A stretch of DNA of 64,000 bases, taken from contig CAVQQI010000011.1 of NCBI GenBank assembly GCA_963714875.1, forward strand, positions 62,001-126,000, read 5' to 3'. The position numbers and the translations under genes were made by a program. A model generated the notes under the pieces. It was given only the letters and a program-made list of their open reading frames with translations. It had not been told where the DNA came from and made no database searches. Shown here piece after piece: positions 54,015 to 62,160 of the stretch; position 1 is the first letter of the stretch; each line of letters begins with the position of its first letter. The DNA is from JBAOHV01 sp963714875 (GTDB lineage: Bacteria; Actinomycetota; Acidimicrobiia; Acidimicrobiales; Microtrichaceae).

Positions 54015-55286
54015 TCACGCGGTCAGCGGCGGGAGGACTCGCCGCCGGGGCCCAGCGGGGCGAGCTCGGTGGCGGAAGGTCGGAGGTCGACGGTCGCTGT
54101 CAGGCGCTCGGCGTCGCCGGCAGCTGAGCAGCAGCAGGCCGCCGACAGCGACCATGACGATGCCGGCGATCAACCGGCAGGTGGGTGGTGGAGCCGGTGA
54201 AGGCCAACCGGCGACTCGTCGCCAGCTCCCTGCGCTGACCGCTGGTTCGGGCTCTGGGACGCTGTCGGACAGCGACTTGCCGGTGGCCACGATGTTCACC
54301 GCCGACTCACCGGCCACCACGGGCGGCTCTGGGTGGTGGGCGTCAACCACCGGGGTGCTGTCGGACACCTCGACCTCGGTGGTCACTTCGATGTCACAGT
54401 CGACTGCCTGGCGCACGACGGTCCAGGTGCCGGTGCCCGCATCGGTGGGGATGATCACCGTGGTGGACCATGTGCCATCCGGCGGCCACCGAGCACCGGG
54501 TCCGAGAGGGCGACGAAGCCAGCGTTCACGCACCGCCGCACTGAGCCGCTCGGTGTCGTTACCAGCGGGCGGTGGTCGCAACAGCACCTGGATGGACGTG
54601 CCGGGTGTGCCGGTGCCGGTGACGGTGAGCGTGTCGCCGGGGTGGCGACCGTGGCGGGCTGACCGTCACGTTGCTCGGGGTGTAGTCCTCACAGTCGTCA
54701 TCGATCGTGGTGGTGGTGGACGACGTCGTGGTGCTGGTCGTCGAGGTGGCGGTGGTCGGACCGCAGCCCCACCACTGCAGCGACGCTCAGGTGTCGAACG
54801 GGAACAGGAGTGGTCCGTGGAACGGACCGGTGGCGAGATCATGGGCGGTGTTGCGCCGGTGATGACATCGAACTGCACCGGGTCGCACGTCTTGGTGAAG
54901 ATGACCTCGGTCGTGCCCGGCTCGCGCAGGGTGAACGGCAGCGTCTCGAGACGACGCTGTGGCCATGCGACGCCGTTGCCGGGCATCTGGTAGATCGCAG
55001 CGACTGCGTTCACCCGAGAGCAGAGCGGAGCCGTGACCCGAATGATCAGCCGGAAGGTCGTGGCGTCCGTGCGGGTCGACTGGCGCAGTGCGAGCGCAGG
55101 TGGCAGGCAGAGTCCGCCGCCGCCGGACGGGGTCTGGATGATCTCGATGTTGCTCCCGGAGTCCTCAGCCTGGGCGGCTCGAGTGGCTCCGGCCTGTTCT
55201 GCTGTCGCACTCGGCAACGCGCCGACCGCGCCGACCGCCAGCAGCATCGCCGCCACGACCAGCCAGAACCGCTGTATCGACTTCAC
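54015..55286 (-). CDS. Secreted/anchored Thr-rich protein, function unknown (several apparent frameshifts)
   Basis: The locus reads as one protein of about 420 residues split by indels. From a GTG at 55286 (GGGGAG upstream) comes a signal peptide (FWLVVAAMLLAVGAVGALPSA) and a beta-like domain (FRLIIRVTAPLCSRVNAVAAIYQ). A Thr/Ser-rich linker then runs in another frame (ATSTTSTTTSSTTTTIDDD, near 54700). A second domain (TLTVTGTGTPGTSIQVLL; PDGTWSTTVIIPTDAGTGTW) follows, and a C-terminal helix (LIAGIVMVAVGGLLLLS) with a basic tail. At least four indels lie between 54400 and 54830; exact joints are unclear. It resembles a type I surface protein. It is downstream of the DUF4012 gene on the same strand. 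Confidence 0.5.
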
Positions 55287-55397
55287 ACCATCAACTCCCC
55301 ACGCGCCGCCAGGCCCCATTCTGAACCGACCTCACGGCCAGTGTCCAGCACCTGGGACACCTTCTGGCGATTGTCTGGCACATCTGAATCCATTTCG

Positions 55398-57748
55398 TTA
55401 CGTTTCCTCTCGCTGATCGACGCGGACAAGGAGGTCCTCGACGCGGCGCTCGCCGACGACCACCCGTCCGGCCTCAGCACCGTCTGGGAACGTTGCTCCC
55501 TGCAGGCGCACCAGAACCTGCGACACGTCGTCGTTGGGAAGCGGCTGGTTGTACCAGCGCAGCCGGTAGGAGGGTCCGGCATCGACATCGCCGGTGAGAT
55601 CGAAGATGACCGTTCGCTCGGTTCCCGGCGGCAGGTCCACAGTCAGGGTGTAGCGGCGGAGGCCGTTGACGTCATCTCGGGCGCCGAACGGCTGGGAGGT
55701 GCCATCGAGCATCGCGCCCACAGCATCGAAGGGGCTGAGCACCGAGAGCTCGGTGCGGTTGGTGCCGACCGGCGTGGCAGCGGATGAGCCGTTGACGAGC
55801 AGTGGCAGCCCTGCAGAGGGCGCATCGTTGCGCATGGTCACCACGACACGAGAGGTCGTGGCACCGCTCTCCGGGTCCCACCTCAGGTCGTAGTCGATGA
55901 CCCGGTGCAGGTAGGAGTCGATCTTGGAGGGGTTGGCGTTCCTGTTGATCACGGCGAGGAAGTCGCCGCCATCGGGAGTCAGGATCGGCTGATCGATCCC
56001 CACGCGCTCCAAGAGCTGCGCGCCAGTGCCGTCGGTGGTCACGAACTGCAGGTGGCCCTGGTCGATCGCAGGTCCCGAACGACGTCCGCCAGACGGCGGG
56101 GACCTGGTAGCGCCGAGTCCGTGAAACGATCCAGCGCGGTCTGGATGAAGGGCGAGTTCGACTGCGTCTCAGCGTCGGGCAGCAGGTACTGGTCGACGGT
56201 GAGGAACTGCACTGCCGTGGCGGAGTCCAACACACGGCCCTGGGATTCGACCGGCCCGGTCAATTCGAGCAGGGCGGCAAACGCCGTCGGGTCGGCGTAG
56301 ATCACCCCGTCGATGGGAGCGCCGCCGGCAGCCTGGGGAAACAGGTCCGCCGCCAGTCGGGCGACGGCATCGAGATCGGGGGACGATCCCCAGTTCTGGG
56401 GAAAGCGAGTTGGATCGACCTCGACCAACGAAGGAGGAAGCTCGGTGTCGGGCGACAGCTGGGGGGCCGGTTGTGTGCCGGGGCCGAAGAGCTCGTAGGG
56501 CTCCCCGACTCGAACGACGTCGAGCTTGCCATCATCGACCACGATCTCTGCCCAGTTGCCGAGGTGGCCGCCGATGTCGCGTGCCTCAGATGGGCTGCCG
56601 AGGAGAAGAAGATACCGCCGAGGTCCTTCCGCTCCCAGCAGTGCAGGCAGTTGGGCGGTTGCCAGCGCCCCGACCTCTGTCGCTGCGGACGCCTCGCCGA
56701 CCTGCTCGCTGAACTCCTCGAGCTGCCCGGCCACCGGCGGCAGCAGCCACGGGGAGGCGGCCTCTGACAGTTCGATCTCGGCTGTAGCGACGGCGGAAGC
56801 AGCCTGCGACGCCGGGCCGCGGAAGTCGGCAAGGCGAGCCAGGTCGATCGAGCCGTCCTGCCGTGACAACGAGTCGTAGTCGACGGCGCTGGCCAGCTGG
56901 GCTGCTGCGGCGTTGAGGTCAGCTCCGTTCGAGGCAGCAACCTCGATCGCACGGACGTTCTGCGCCACCACGGGGACCAGTCGGGCTGGCCCGGCCCACC
57001 ACGAGGTGGTCGCTGTGGCCACCTCGCCGAACTCGCGCTCGTTCGCGAGGAACGCGTCCGACGAATCGTCGGTGGTCCCTGACACCAGCACCTCGGCCGC
57101 GGCGACGGTGTCATCGGCCGCGCGGAGCAACGCCGAACGCTGCGTCATGGCGAGGACTGCGCCGGCGATCGTTCCCAGCACGAGCAGCAGCGCCAGACCA
57201 GCGAGGCCCCTGCGTACCCACCTGCGTGTGTTCGTTCGGGCAACCTTGTAGGCCGAGACCCACAGCGGGATCAGCGCGAGGGCAGCGAGCGCTGCGGTTG
57301 CACCCGATGGCGATGCAGGCCACGACAGCTGGAGCGCAGCCCAGCCGATCAGCCCGCCGGCGACGCCACCGATCACACGGTCGCGTCGATCTGTCCATGC
57401 CAGCCCGAACGAAAGGAGGAGAGCGGCAGCGGATGTCAGCAGCATCCACCCGTCTGATCCGATCGCCACGAGTGCCGCAGAGAGCAGCAGGACGCGCCGA
57501 CGCGCCCTCGCTGCGGACAGGATGCAGGCTGTCATCACGCCGGCGCGGGCGATCGCGTCGACGAGGGGGCTACCGGTGGGGGCTGCTTCGAGCGTCAGGG
57601 CAAGCGCCGTTCCGAGGCCGACCACGACGGCGAGTGCGATTCGCTGCGCGCGCGTGGCACTGGATCGTCGCCGGGATCGACGCGTCTGTTGGCCGCCCGC
57701 CCGCGGTACGCCGTGGTCCGCGAGAGCGGTGTCGCCATGCATTGACAT
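55398..57748 (-). CDS. DUF4012-domain membrane protein (one apparent frameshift)
   Basis: About 783 residues. Residues 1-200 hold several hydrophobic segments (RIALAVVVGLGTALALTLEAA; AALIPLWVSAYKVAR-type region; GLAGLALLLVLGTIAGAVLAM). The extracellular DUF4012-type domain has RYLLLLGSPSEARDIGGHLG, VDPTRFPQNWGSSPDLDAVA and PIDGVIYADPTAFAALLELTG. The continuation GGDFLAVINRNANPSKIDSYL lies in another frame after about 56070, where one base seems missing in a C run. Genes of this family often lie in actinobacterial surface-polysaccharide loci; biochemical role unknown. ATG 57748 was chosen; the frame is open to 57847. Confidence 0.7.
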
Positions 57749-57894
57749 CCAGTGTGCACGACCCCGGCGAGAACCACACTGGGATGATTCCCCAAGCGAG
57801 GCTGCTCCGGAGACGGCTGCCCATGGGTGGCGGAAGCGCTGCGTCACGGTGCCGGCGGGGCGAGCCGAGCCGCTCGACGTGGTACCAATGGCCC

Positions 57895-58356
57895 ATGGCC
57901 CGTCGACGCCCCTCCGGCCCCCGCCAGTTCGCCCGAACCGATCGGATCGGCGAGCTCATCCGAGAGATCGTCGCGTCCGAGCTCGAGCGGATCGGCGACG
58001 ACCGGCTCGAGATGGTGACCATCACGGGGGTCGACGTCGACGGGGCCCTCGAACACGCCCAGGTCTTCTACTCGGCGATGTCCGCCGACGAGGAGGGGCG
58101 CAGCGACGAGGTGGTCGAGGCCCTCGAGGAACGGCGCTGGAAGGTGCAGTCGCGCATCAACCGTGAGGTTCGTGCTCGCCGGACGCCACAGATCCGATTC
58201 CGTCCGGACACCGTGTTGTCCTCCGCCCTGCGCATCGACCAGATCCTGCGCGACATCGAGTCCGACGGCTCCGACGGGTCCGAGGAGTCCGAGGAGTCCG
58301 AGGAGTCCGTCGGCTCGCCGTCGGACGCGGTCGAGGACCTCGACGACGACACATGA
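57895..58356 (+). CDS. rbfA: Ribosome-binding factor A
   Basis: A 153-residue single KH-like domain protein. TDRIGELIREIVASELERIGDDRL is the N-terminus. VTITGVDVDGALEHAQVFYS and LSSALRIDQILRDIE are family-typical. The C-terminal tail is acidic with a Glu-Glu-Ser repeat. It matures the 16S 5' end. The ATG at 57895 is near TACCAAT; no SD is visible. It overlaps truB by 4 nt and begins after the minus-strand insert. Confidence 0.88.
   Translation: MARRRPSGPRQFARTDRIGELIREIVASELERIGDDRLEMVTITGVDVDGALEHAQVFYSAMSADEEGRSDEVVEALEERRWKVQSRINREVRARRTPQIRFRPDTVLSSALRIDQILRDIESDGSDGSEESEESEESVGSPSDAVEDLDDDT
58282..58308 (+). repeat. 9-bp tandem repeat (3 copies) in rbfA tail
   Basis: GAGGAGTCC occurs three times in tandem at 58282-58308, coding for EES repeats in the acidic RbfA tail. 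Frame is kept whatever the copy number. Confidence 0.85.
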
Positions 58357-59258
58357 GCCGACGGCGTGACGAGGGGGGTCCGAACGGCATCTGCATCGTC
58401 GACAAGCCATCGGGCTGGACGAGTCATGACGTCGTGGCGCGCGCACGCAAGCTGCTCGACACACGCAGGGTCGGCCATGCCGGCACGCTCGACCCGATGG
58501 CGACCGGTGTCCTGGTGCTCGGTGTCGGAAGAGCGACCCGGCTGCTGACCTTCATCACCGGAGTGGCCAAGAGCTACTCGGCGACGATCCGCTTCGGGGT
58601 CGAGACCGACTCGTTGGATGCCGACGGGCAGGTGACGGCGCATCACGACATGGACGGGTTGGACCCGGACGCCGTCCGCCGAGGGGCAGCCGGGCTGACC
58701 GGGCCGATCGAGCAGATCCCTCCCATGGTCTCCGCCATCAAGGTCGGCGGACGACGCCTGCACGAATTGGCTCGTGAGGGTGTCGAGGTGGAGCGTGCGC
58801 CTCGCCCGGTGGTCGTGTCGCGCTTCGATGTCACTGCGACTGCGGACCCACTGGTCTGGGACGCAGCCATCGACTGCTCGTCGGGGACCTACGTGCGGAC
58901 GCTCGCCGCCGACCTGGGCCATGCCCTGGGTGGGGGAGCGCACCTGGTCGCGCTCCGTCGAACTGCGGTCGGTCCGTTCCTGTTGTCCGAGGCCCACCCG
59001 CTGACCGACCTTGTCCTGTTGGACCAGGTCGAGGGTGTCCGCCACCTGGCCCGACTGGTGGTGGCAGATCAGGTCGCCGGGTGGGTGCGCCACGGCCGCG
59101 TGCTGACCGAGGCCGAGCTGGGGACGTCGTTGCCGTCGGACGATGACGCAGGTCCGTGGGCGGTGCTGGATCCAGCGGGCTCACTGCTCGCGGTCTACGA
59201 GCGTCGGGGGCCGGGTCGCATCAAGCCGGCGATCGTCCTCGCTGCGGATGCTGGCTAG
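58353..59258 (+). CDS. truB: tRNA pseudouridine(55) synthase
   Basis: A 301-residue synthase for pseudouridine 55 in the tRNA T-loop. GICIVDKPSGWTSHDVVARAR and the catalytic GHAGTLDPMATGVLVLG (Asp near residue 47) are the TruB signature. YSATIRFGVETDSLDADG and IDCSSGTYVRTLAADLG follow. The ATG overlaps the rbfA stop. The TAG stop is part of the ribF -10 element. Confidence 0.95.
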   Translation: MSRRRDEGGPNGICIVDKPSGWTSHDVVARARKLLDTRRVGHAGTLDPMATGVLVLGVGRATRLLTFITGVAKSYSATIRFGVETDSLDADGQVTAHHDMDGLDPDAVRRGAAGLTGPIEQIPPMVSAIKVGGRRLHELAREGVEVERAPRPVVVSRFDVTATADPLVWDAAIDCSSGTYVRTLAADLGHALGGGAHLVALRRTAVGPFLLSEAHPLTDLVLLDQVEGVRHLARLVVADQVAGWVRHGRVLTEAELGTSLPSDDDAGPWAVLDPAGSLLAVYERRGPGRIKPAIVLAADAG

Positions 59259-59268
59259 GTTGCCTCCG
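59256..59268 (+). promoter_or_regulatory. Leaderless-type promoter (-10 TAGGTT) of ribF
   Basis: TAGGTT at 59256-59261 starts with the truB stop codon TAG (59256-59258) and lies 7 nt before the ribF GTG. Stop codon and promoter share bases. Confidence 0.45.
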
Positions 59269-60243
59269 GTGCAGATCCTGACCGACGCCGACCAGCGACC
59301 AGCGCCAGCCGAAGGAACCGTGGTGACCATCGGTGCCTACGACGGCGTCCACCTCGGTCATCGTGCGGTCATCGCAGAGGTCCGTCGACGGGCAGCAGCC
59401 ATGGGATGTGCCAGCGCCGCGGTGACCTTCGATCGCCACCCGGCCCAGGTGATCCGACCCGACTCGGCGCCGTTGTTGTTGACCGATCTCGACCAGAAGC
59501 TCGAGCTGCTCGCCGACACCGGGATCGACTACACGATGGTGATCGGCTTCGACGAGCAGCGGGCGACGGAGAGCGCGGAGCACTTCGTCGAGTCGGTGCT
59601 GGTGGGTCGACTGGGCGCCGCGGCGGTCGTGGTCGGCGAGGACTTCCATTTCGGGCACAACCGTCGCGGCAACGTGGCGCTGCTGACCGACATGGGCGCC
59701 CGCGTCGGATTCGAGGTGCTGGGCCACAAGCTCGTCGGCCGCGATGGACTGGCGGCGCGCGACGACGCACAGGTGTCGTCCACGGCCATCCGGCGAGCGC
59801 TGCACGAGGGACGTCTGGCGGACGCGAACTCGATGCTGGGGCGGCCGCACGAGATGCGCGGCGACGTCGTTCCGGGCGATCGCCGAGGGCGAACCCTCGG
59901 GTTCCCGACGGCGAACGTGGCAATACCCGACGAGATGCTGATGCCCGGCGACGGGATCTATGCCGGTTGGCTCGAGCGTGGCGACGCGAGCGGCCGGGAC
60001 CTGCTGCCGGCCGCCATCTACGTCGGCAAGCGGCCGACGTTCTACGACGACCGGGCGATGACCCTGCTCGAGGTGCACACGCTGGACTTCAGCGGCGATC
60101 TCTACGGTGAGCGTGTGGGTGTGCGCTTCACCCACCGGATCCGTGCCGATGCACGGTTCGCGTCGGTGGACGAGCTGGCGGCCCAGCTGCAGCTCGACTG
60201 CGACCGGGCCCGGCAACTGCTGGGGGTCGGGTCCGGCACCTGA
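59269..60243 (+). CDS. ribF: Bifunctional riboflavin kinase/FAD synthetase
   Basis: A 324-residue two-domain enzyme. The N-terminal FMN adenylyltransferase domain has VVTIGAYDGVHLGHRAVI near residues 20-37 (HxGH). VGEDFHFGHNRRGN and STAIRRALHEG follow. The C-terminal flavokinase domain has GRTLGFPTANVAIPDE and GIYAGWLE, with YGERVGVRFTHRIRADARF. It makes FMN and FAD from riboflavin. GTG 59269 begins the domain; earlier in-frame codons lie inside truB. Confidence 0.93.
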   Translation: MQILTDADQRPAPAEGTVVTIGAYDGVHLGHRAVIAEVRRRAAAMGCASAAVTFDRHPAQVIRPDSAPLLLTDLDQKLELLADTGIDYTMVIGFDEQRATESAEHFVESVLVGRLGAAAVVVGEDFHFGHNRRGNVALLTDMGARVGFEVLGHKLVGRDGLAARDDAQVSSTAIRRALHEGRLADANSMLGRPHEMRGDVVPGDRRGRTLGFPTANVAIPDEMLMPGDGIYAGWLERGDASGRDLLPAAIYVGKRPTFYDDRAMTLLEVHTLDFSGDLYGERVGVRFTHRIRADARFASVDELAAQLQLDCDRARQLLGVGSGT

Positions 60244-60288
60244 ATCGTCGGCGGAGTGTCGGACCACCCCGAATCGGGTTCATGGCGA

Positions 60289-60303
60289 TACTGTGGAGAC
60301 GGC
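60289..60303 (+). promoter_or_regulatory. Leaderless-type promoter (-10 TACTGT)
   Basis: TACTGT at 60289-60294 is 9 nt before the ATG at 60304. GGAGA falls in the spacer, so an SD is also possible. Confidence 0.4.
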
Positions 60304-61443
60304 ATGAATCCACTCACCGAGACGGGATCGGCGGTCCCGGCCGGAGTCGCACCCGCCGGTCGGGACGGCGTGGCCAGCGAGCCGATACAGGGACCCGTCC
60401 TCGACGCGCCCCTGGCGGCCACGGCGGTCGAGGCGCCCCGACTCGCCCGTCACCAGATCGATCTGCCGGATGGACACACCGTCGGCGTGACGGTCGCCGG
60501 CAGCGGCGTACCGCTGGTCGTGGTGCACGGGTTCTCGGCCGAGGGGTTCTTGTACGCCCAGTCGCTGTCGCGTCTGGTGAAGATGGGGTTCCGGGTCATC
60601 GCGATCGACACGGCCGGCCATGGAGCGACCCAGGGGTTGCCGCTGAGCGGCCAGAGCCTCAACGACTACGCCGAGCTCCTCGGACGGGTGATCGACGAGC
60701 TCGGCATCGAGCGATTCGTGGTCGCGGGGCACTCCATGGGCGGTCAACTGATCACGCGCATGGCTGCAACCCGGCCGGACCAGGTGATGGGCGTGGTGCT
60801 GATCGATGCGATCGTCGGCGACACGTGGGACCGCATGGTGTACCTGTTCCGGGTGGCTCCGGGACTGCTGGGTGCGGTCGGTGGCATGTTGCTGCTGGAC
60901 TCGGTCACCATCGTTCCGGCGTTCTCCGATCCTCGTCAGGCCACCAAGCTGATGCGGTTGGTCATCCCGACGCTGGCAGGTCACGTCCTGCAACCGTGGA
61001 GGTTGCTGGGGCCGATGATGAGCATCCTGAGGACCAGATCGAGCCGCTATGCGCTCGATGAGCTCGCTCGCCACGACGTGCCCGTGTTCGTGCTGCACGG
61101 ATCGCTCGACCTGGCGGTGCCGCACCGAACGGCGCGGGACACCGCCCGCCGCACCGACGGGGTGCTCGTGACCATCGAGCGTGCCGGTCACTCCTGGCTG
61201 TTGCGCGATCCCGAGACACTGCCGGCGATCGTCGCCGAGCTGCTCGCCACCGAGCTGGGCGAGAGCATCCGGCGCTCGTTGCGAGGTGCTGGCGTCCGGG
61301 CCAGGTACCCGACCATCGCGGATGTGGAGTCCGTCTGCTACGCCGCCGATGCGCGGGTGTTCTCGCTGGCACCTGCGGATCCCCGCAAGGTCGTCGTCGG
61401 ACGTCACCGTCGTCCCAAGTACCGCTGGCACACCGAGCGCTGA
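60304..61443 (+). CDS. Alpha/beta-hydrolase with C-terminal extension
   Basis: A 379-residue hydrolase. VPLVVVHGFSAEGFLYAQSL is the oxyanion region, GHSMGGQL (near 145-152) the nucleophile elbow, HGSLDLAVPHRT the acid and GHSWLLRDPE the catalytic His. A C-terminal 60-residue part (IADVESVCYAADARVF; RHRRPKYRWHTER) after the fold is unusual. An N-terminal stretch of about 45 residues precedes the fold. Substrate unknown; inserted between ribF and rpsO, which are often neighbours. Confidence 0.75.
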   Translation: MNPLTETGSAVPAGVAPAGRDGVASEPIQGPVLDAPLAATAVEAPRLARHQIDLPDGHTVGVTVAGSGVPLVVVHGFSAEGFLYAQSLSRLVKMGFRVIAIDTAGHGATQGLPLSGQSLNDYAELLGRVIDELGIERFVVAGHSMGGQLITRMAATRPDQVMGVVLIDAIVGDTWDRMVYLFRVAPGLLGAVGGMLLLDSVTIVPAFSDPRQATKLMRLVIPTLAGHVLQPWRLLGPMMSILRTRSSRYALDELARHDVPVFVLHGSLDLAVPHRTARDTARRTDGVLVTIERAGHSWLLRDPETLPAIVAELLATELGESIRRSLRGAGVRARYPTIADVESVCYAADARVFSLAPADPRKVVVGRHRRPKYRWHTER

Positions 61444-61449
61444 GCCAAC

Positions 61450-61576
61450 TACGCTCGCCCGTTCCCGGCAGAGCTGTCGGGGCCGCTCCTCGGTGCGTCG
61501 TGCAGGAACCACAGGTGGTTCCGGGTTCGATCGGCCGTACGGGGCCGGGTCAGACACCCACCACGGAGGTTCCACC
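61450..61576 (+). promoter_or_regulatory. rpsO leader with hairpin
   Basis: TACGCT at 61450-61455 could start a leader of about 115 nt. It contains GGAACCA (61505-61511), loop CAGG, TGGTTCC (61516-61522), a perfect 7-bp stem. S15 commonly binds its own leader RNA, so this may be the autoregulatory site; not proven. Confidence 0.35.
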
Positions 61577-61858
61577 ATGGGCAATCGACAGCCCACCCAC
61601 CTGCCCCCCAAGGCCGACACGATCGCAAGGTTCGGCAAGAACACCGAGGACACCGGTTCCGCCGAGGTCCAGATCGCGCTCCTCACCGACCGCATCAACC
61701 ACCTGACGGAGCATCTCAAGTCGCACAAGAAGGACCACCACTCGCGTCGTGGTCTGCTGATGCTGGTGGGCAAGCGCCGTCGCTTCCTGGACTACCTCAA
61801 GACCAACGACGTCGAGCGGTACCGCACGGTGATCGCGGAGCTCGGCCTCCGTCGCTGA
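61577..61858 (+). CDS. rpsO: 30S ribosomal protein S15
   Basis: A 93-residue S15. FGKNTEDTGSAEVQIALLTDRI, HLTEHLKSHKKDHHSRRGLLMLVGKRRRFLDYL (split: HLTEHLKSHKKDHHSRRGL, LVGKRRRFLDYL) are the three helices. It binds the 16S central domain. ATG 61577 has GGAGGT 6 nt upstream. It precedes pnp, the usual rpsO-pnp pair. Confidence 0.96.
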   Translation: MGNRQPTHLPPKADTIARFGKNTEDTGSAEVQIALLTDRINHLTEHLKSHKKDHHSRRGLLMLVGKRRRFLDYLKTNDVERYRTVIAELGLRR

Positions 61859-62160
61859 GCGAACCGACCAACCTCAGCTCTCCGCACGGCCGGCCTCTCG
61901 GGCCGGCCGTTGCGCGTCCGGCGGTACCCATGGATCGCGGGCGATCCCCGGTCCGGAGCCGATGTCGGGTAGCGTGTGACGACAACATCACACAGAGAGT
62001 GCGGCGAGGCGGTCAGTTACCGGTCGCCGACCTCCGATGTCCGCCCCTGACACCTGCCGCCGAGCGGTGGTGCTCGGAGCGTCGATGCATCGGGAGTCGA
62101 CCACTGGGAACTGGCCCTGACCGCACCTGACGGTCCCGAGGGGGACCGAAGGAGGGCCAC
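61859..62160 (+). promoter_or_regulatory. rpsO-pnp intergenic region
   Basis: The 302-nt gap holds a perfect 10-bp stem (ACGGCCGGCC, 61886-61895; GGCCGGCCGT, 61901-61910) with a TCTCG loop, likely an rpsO terminator or RNase site. A TAGCGT element at 61970-61975 follows. A 180-nt leader then precedes pnp, where GAAGGAGGG (62149-62157) is the ribosome binding site. Leader structure for pnp autoregulation is possible but not resolved. Confidence 0.45.

Noticed and set aside
61500..61560. tRNA-like GGGTTCGATC segment before rpsO
   Set aside because: No acceptor or D-arm pairing was found around it; it is part of the rpsO leader.
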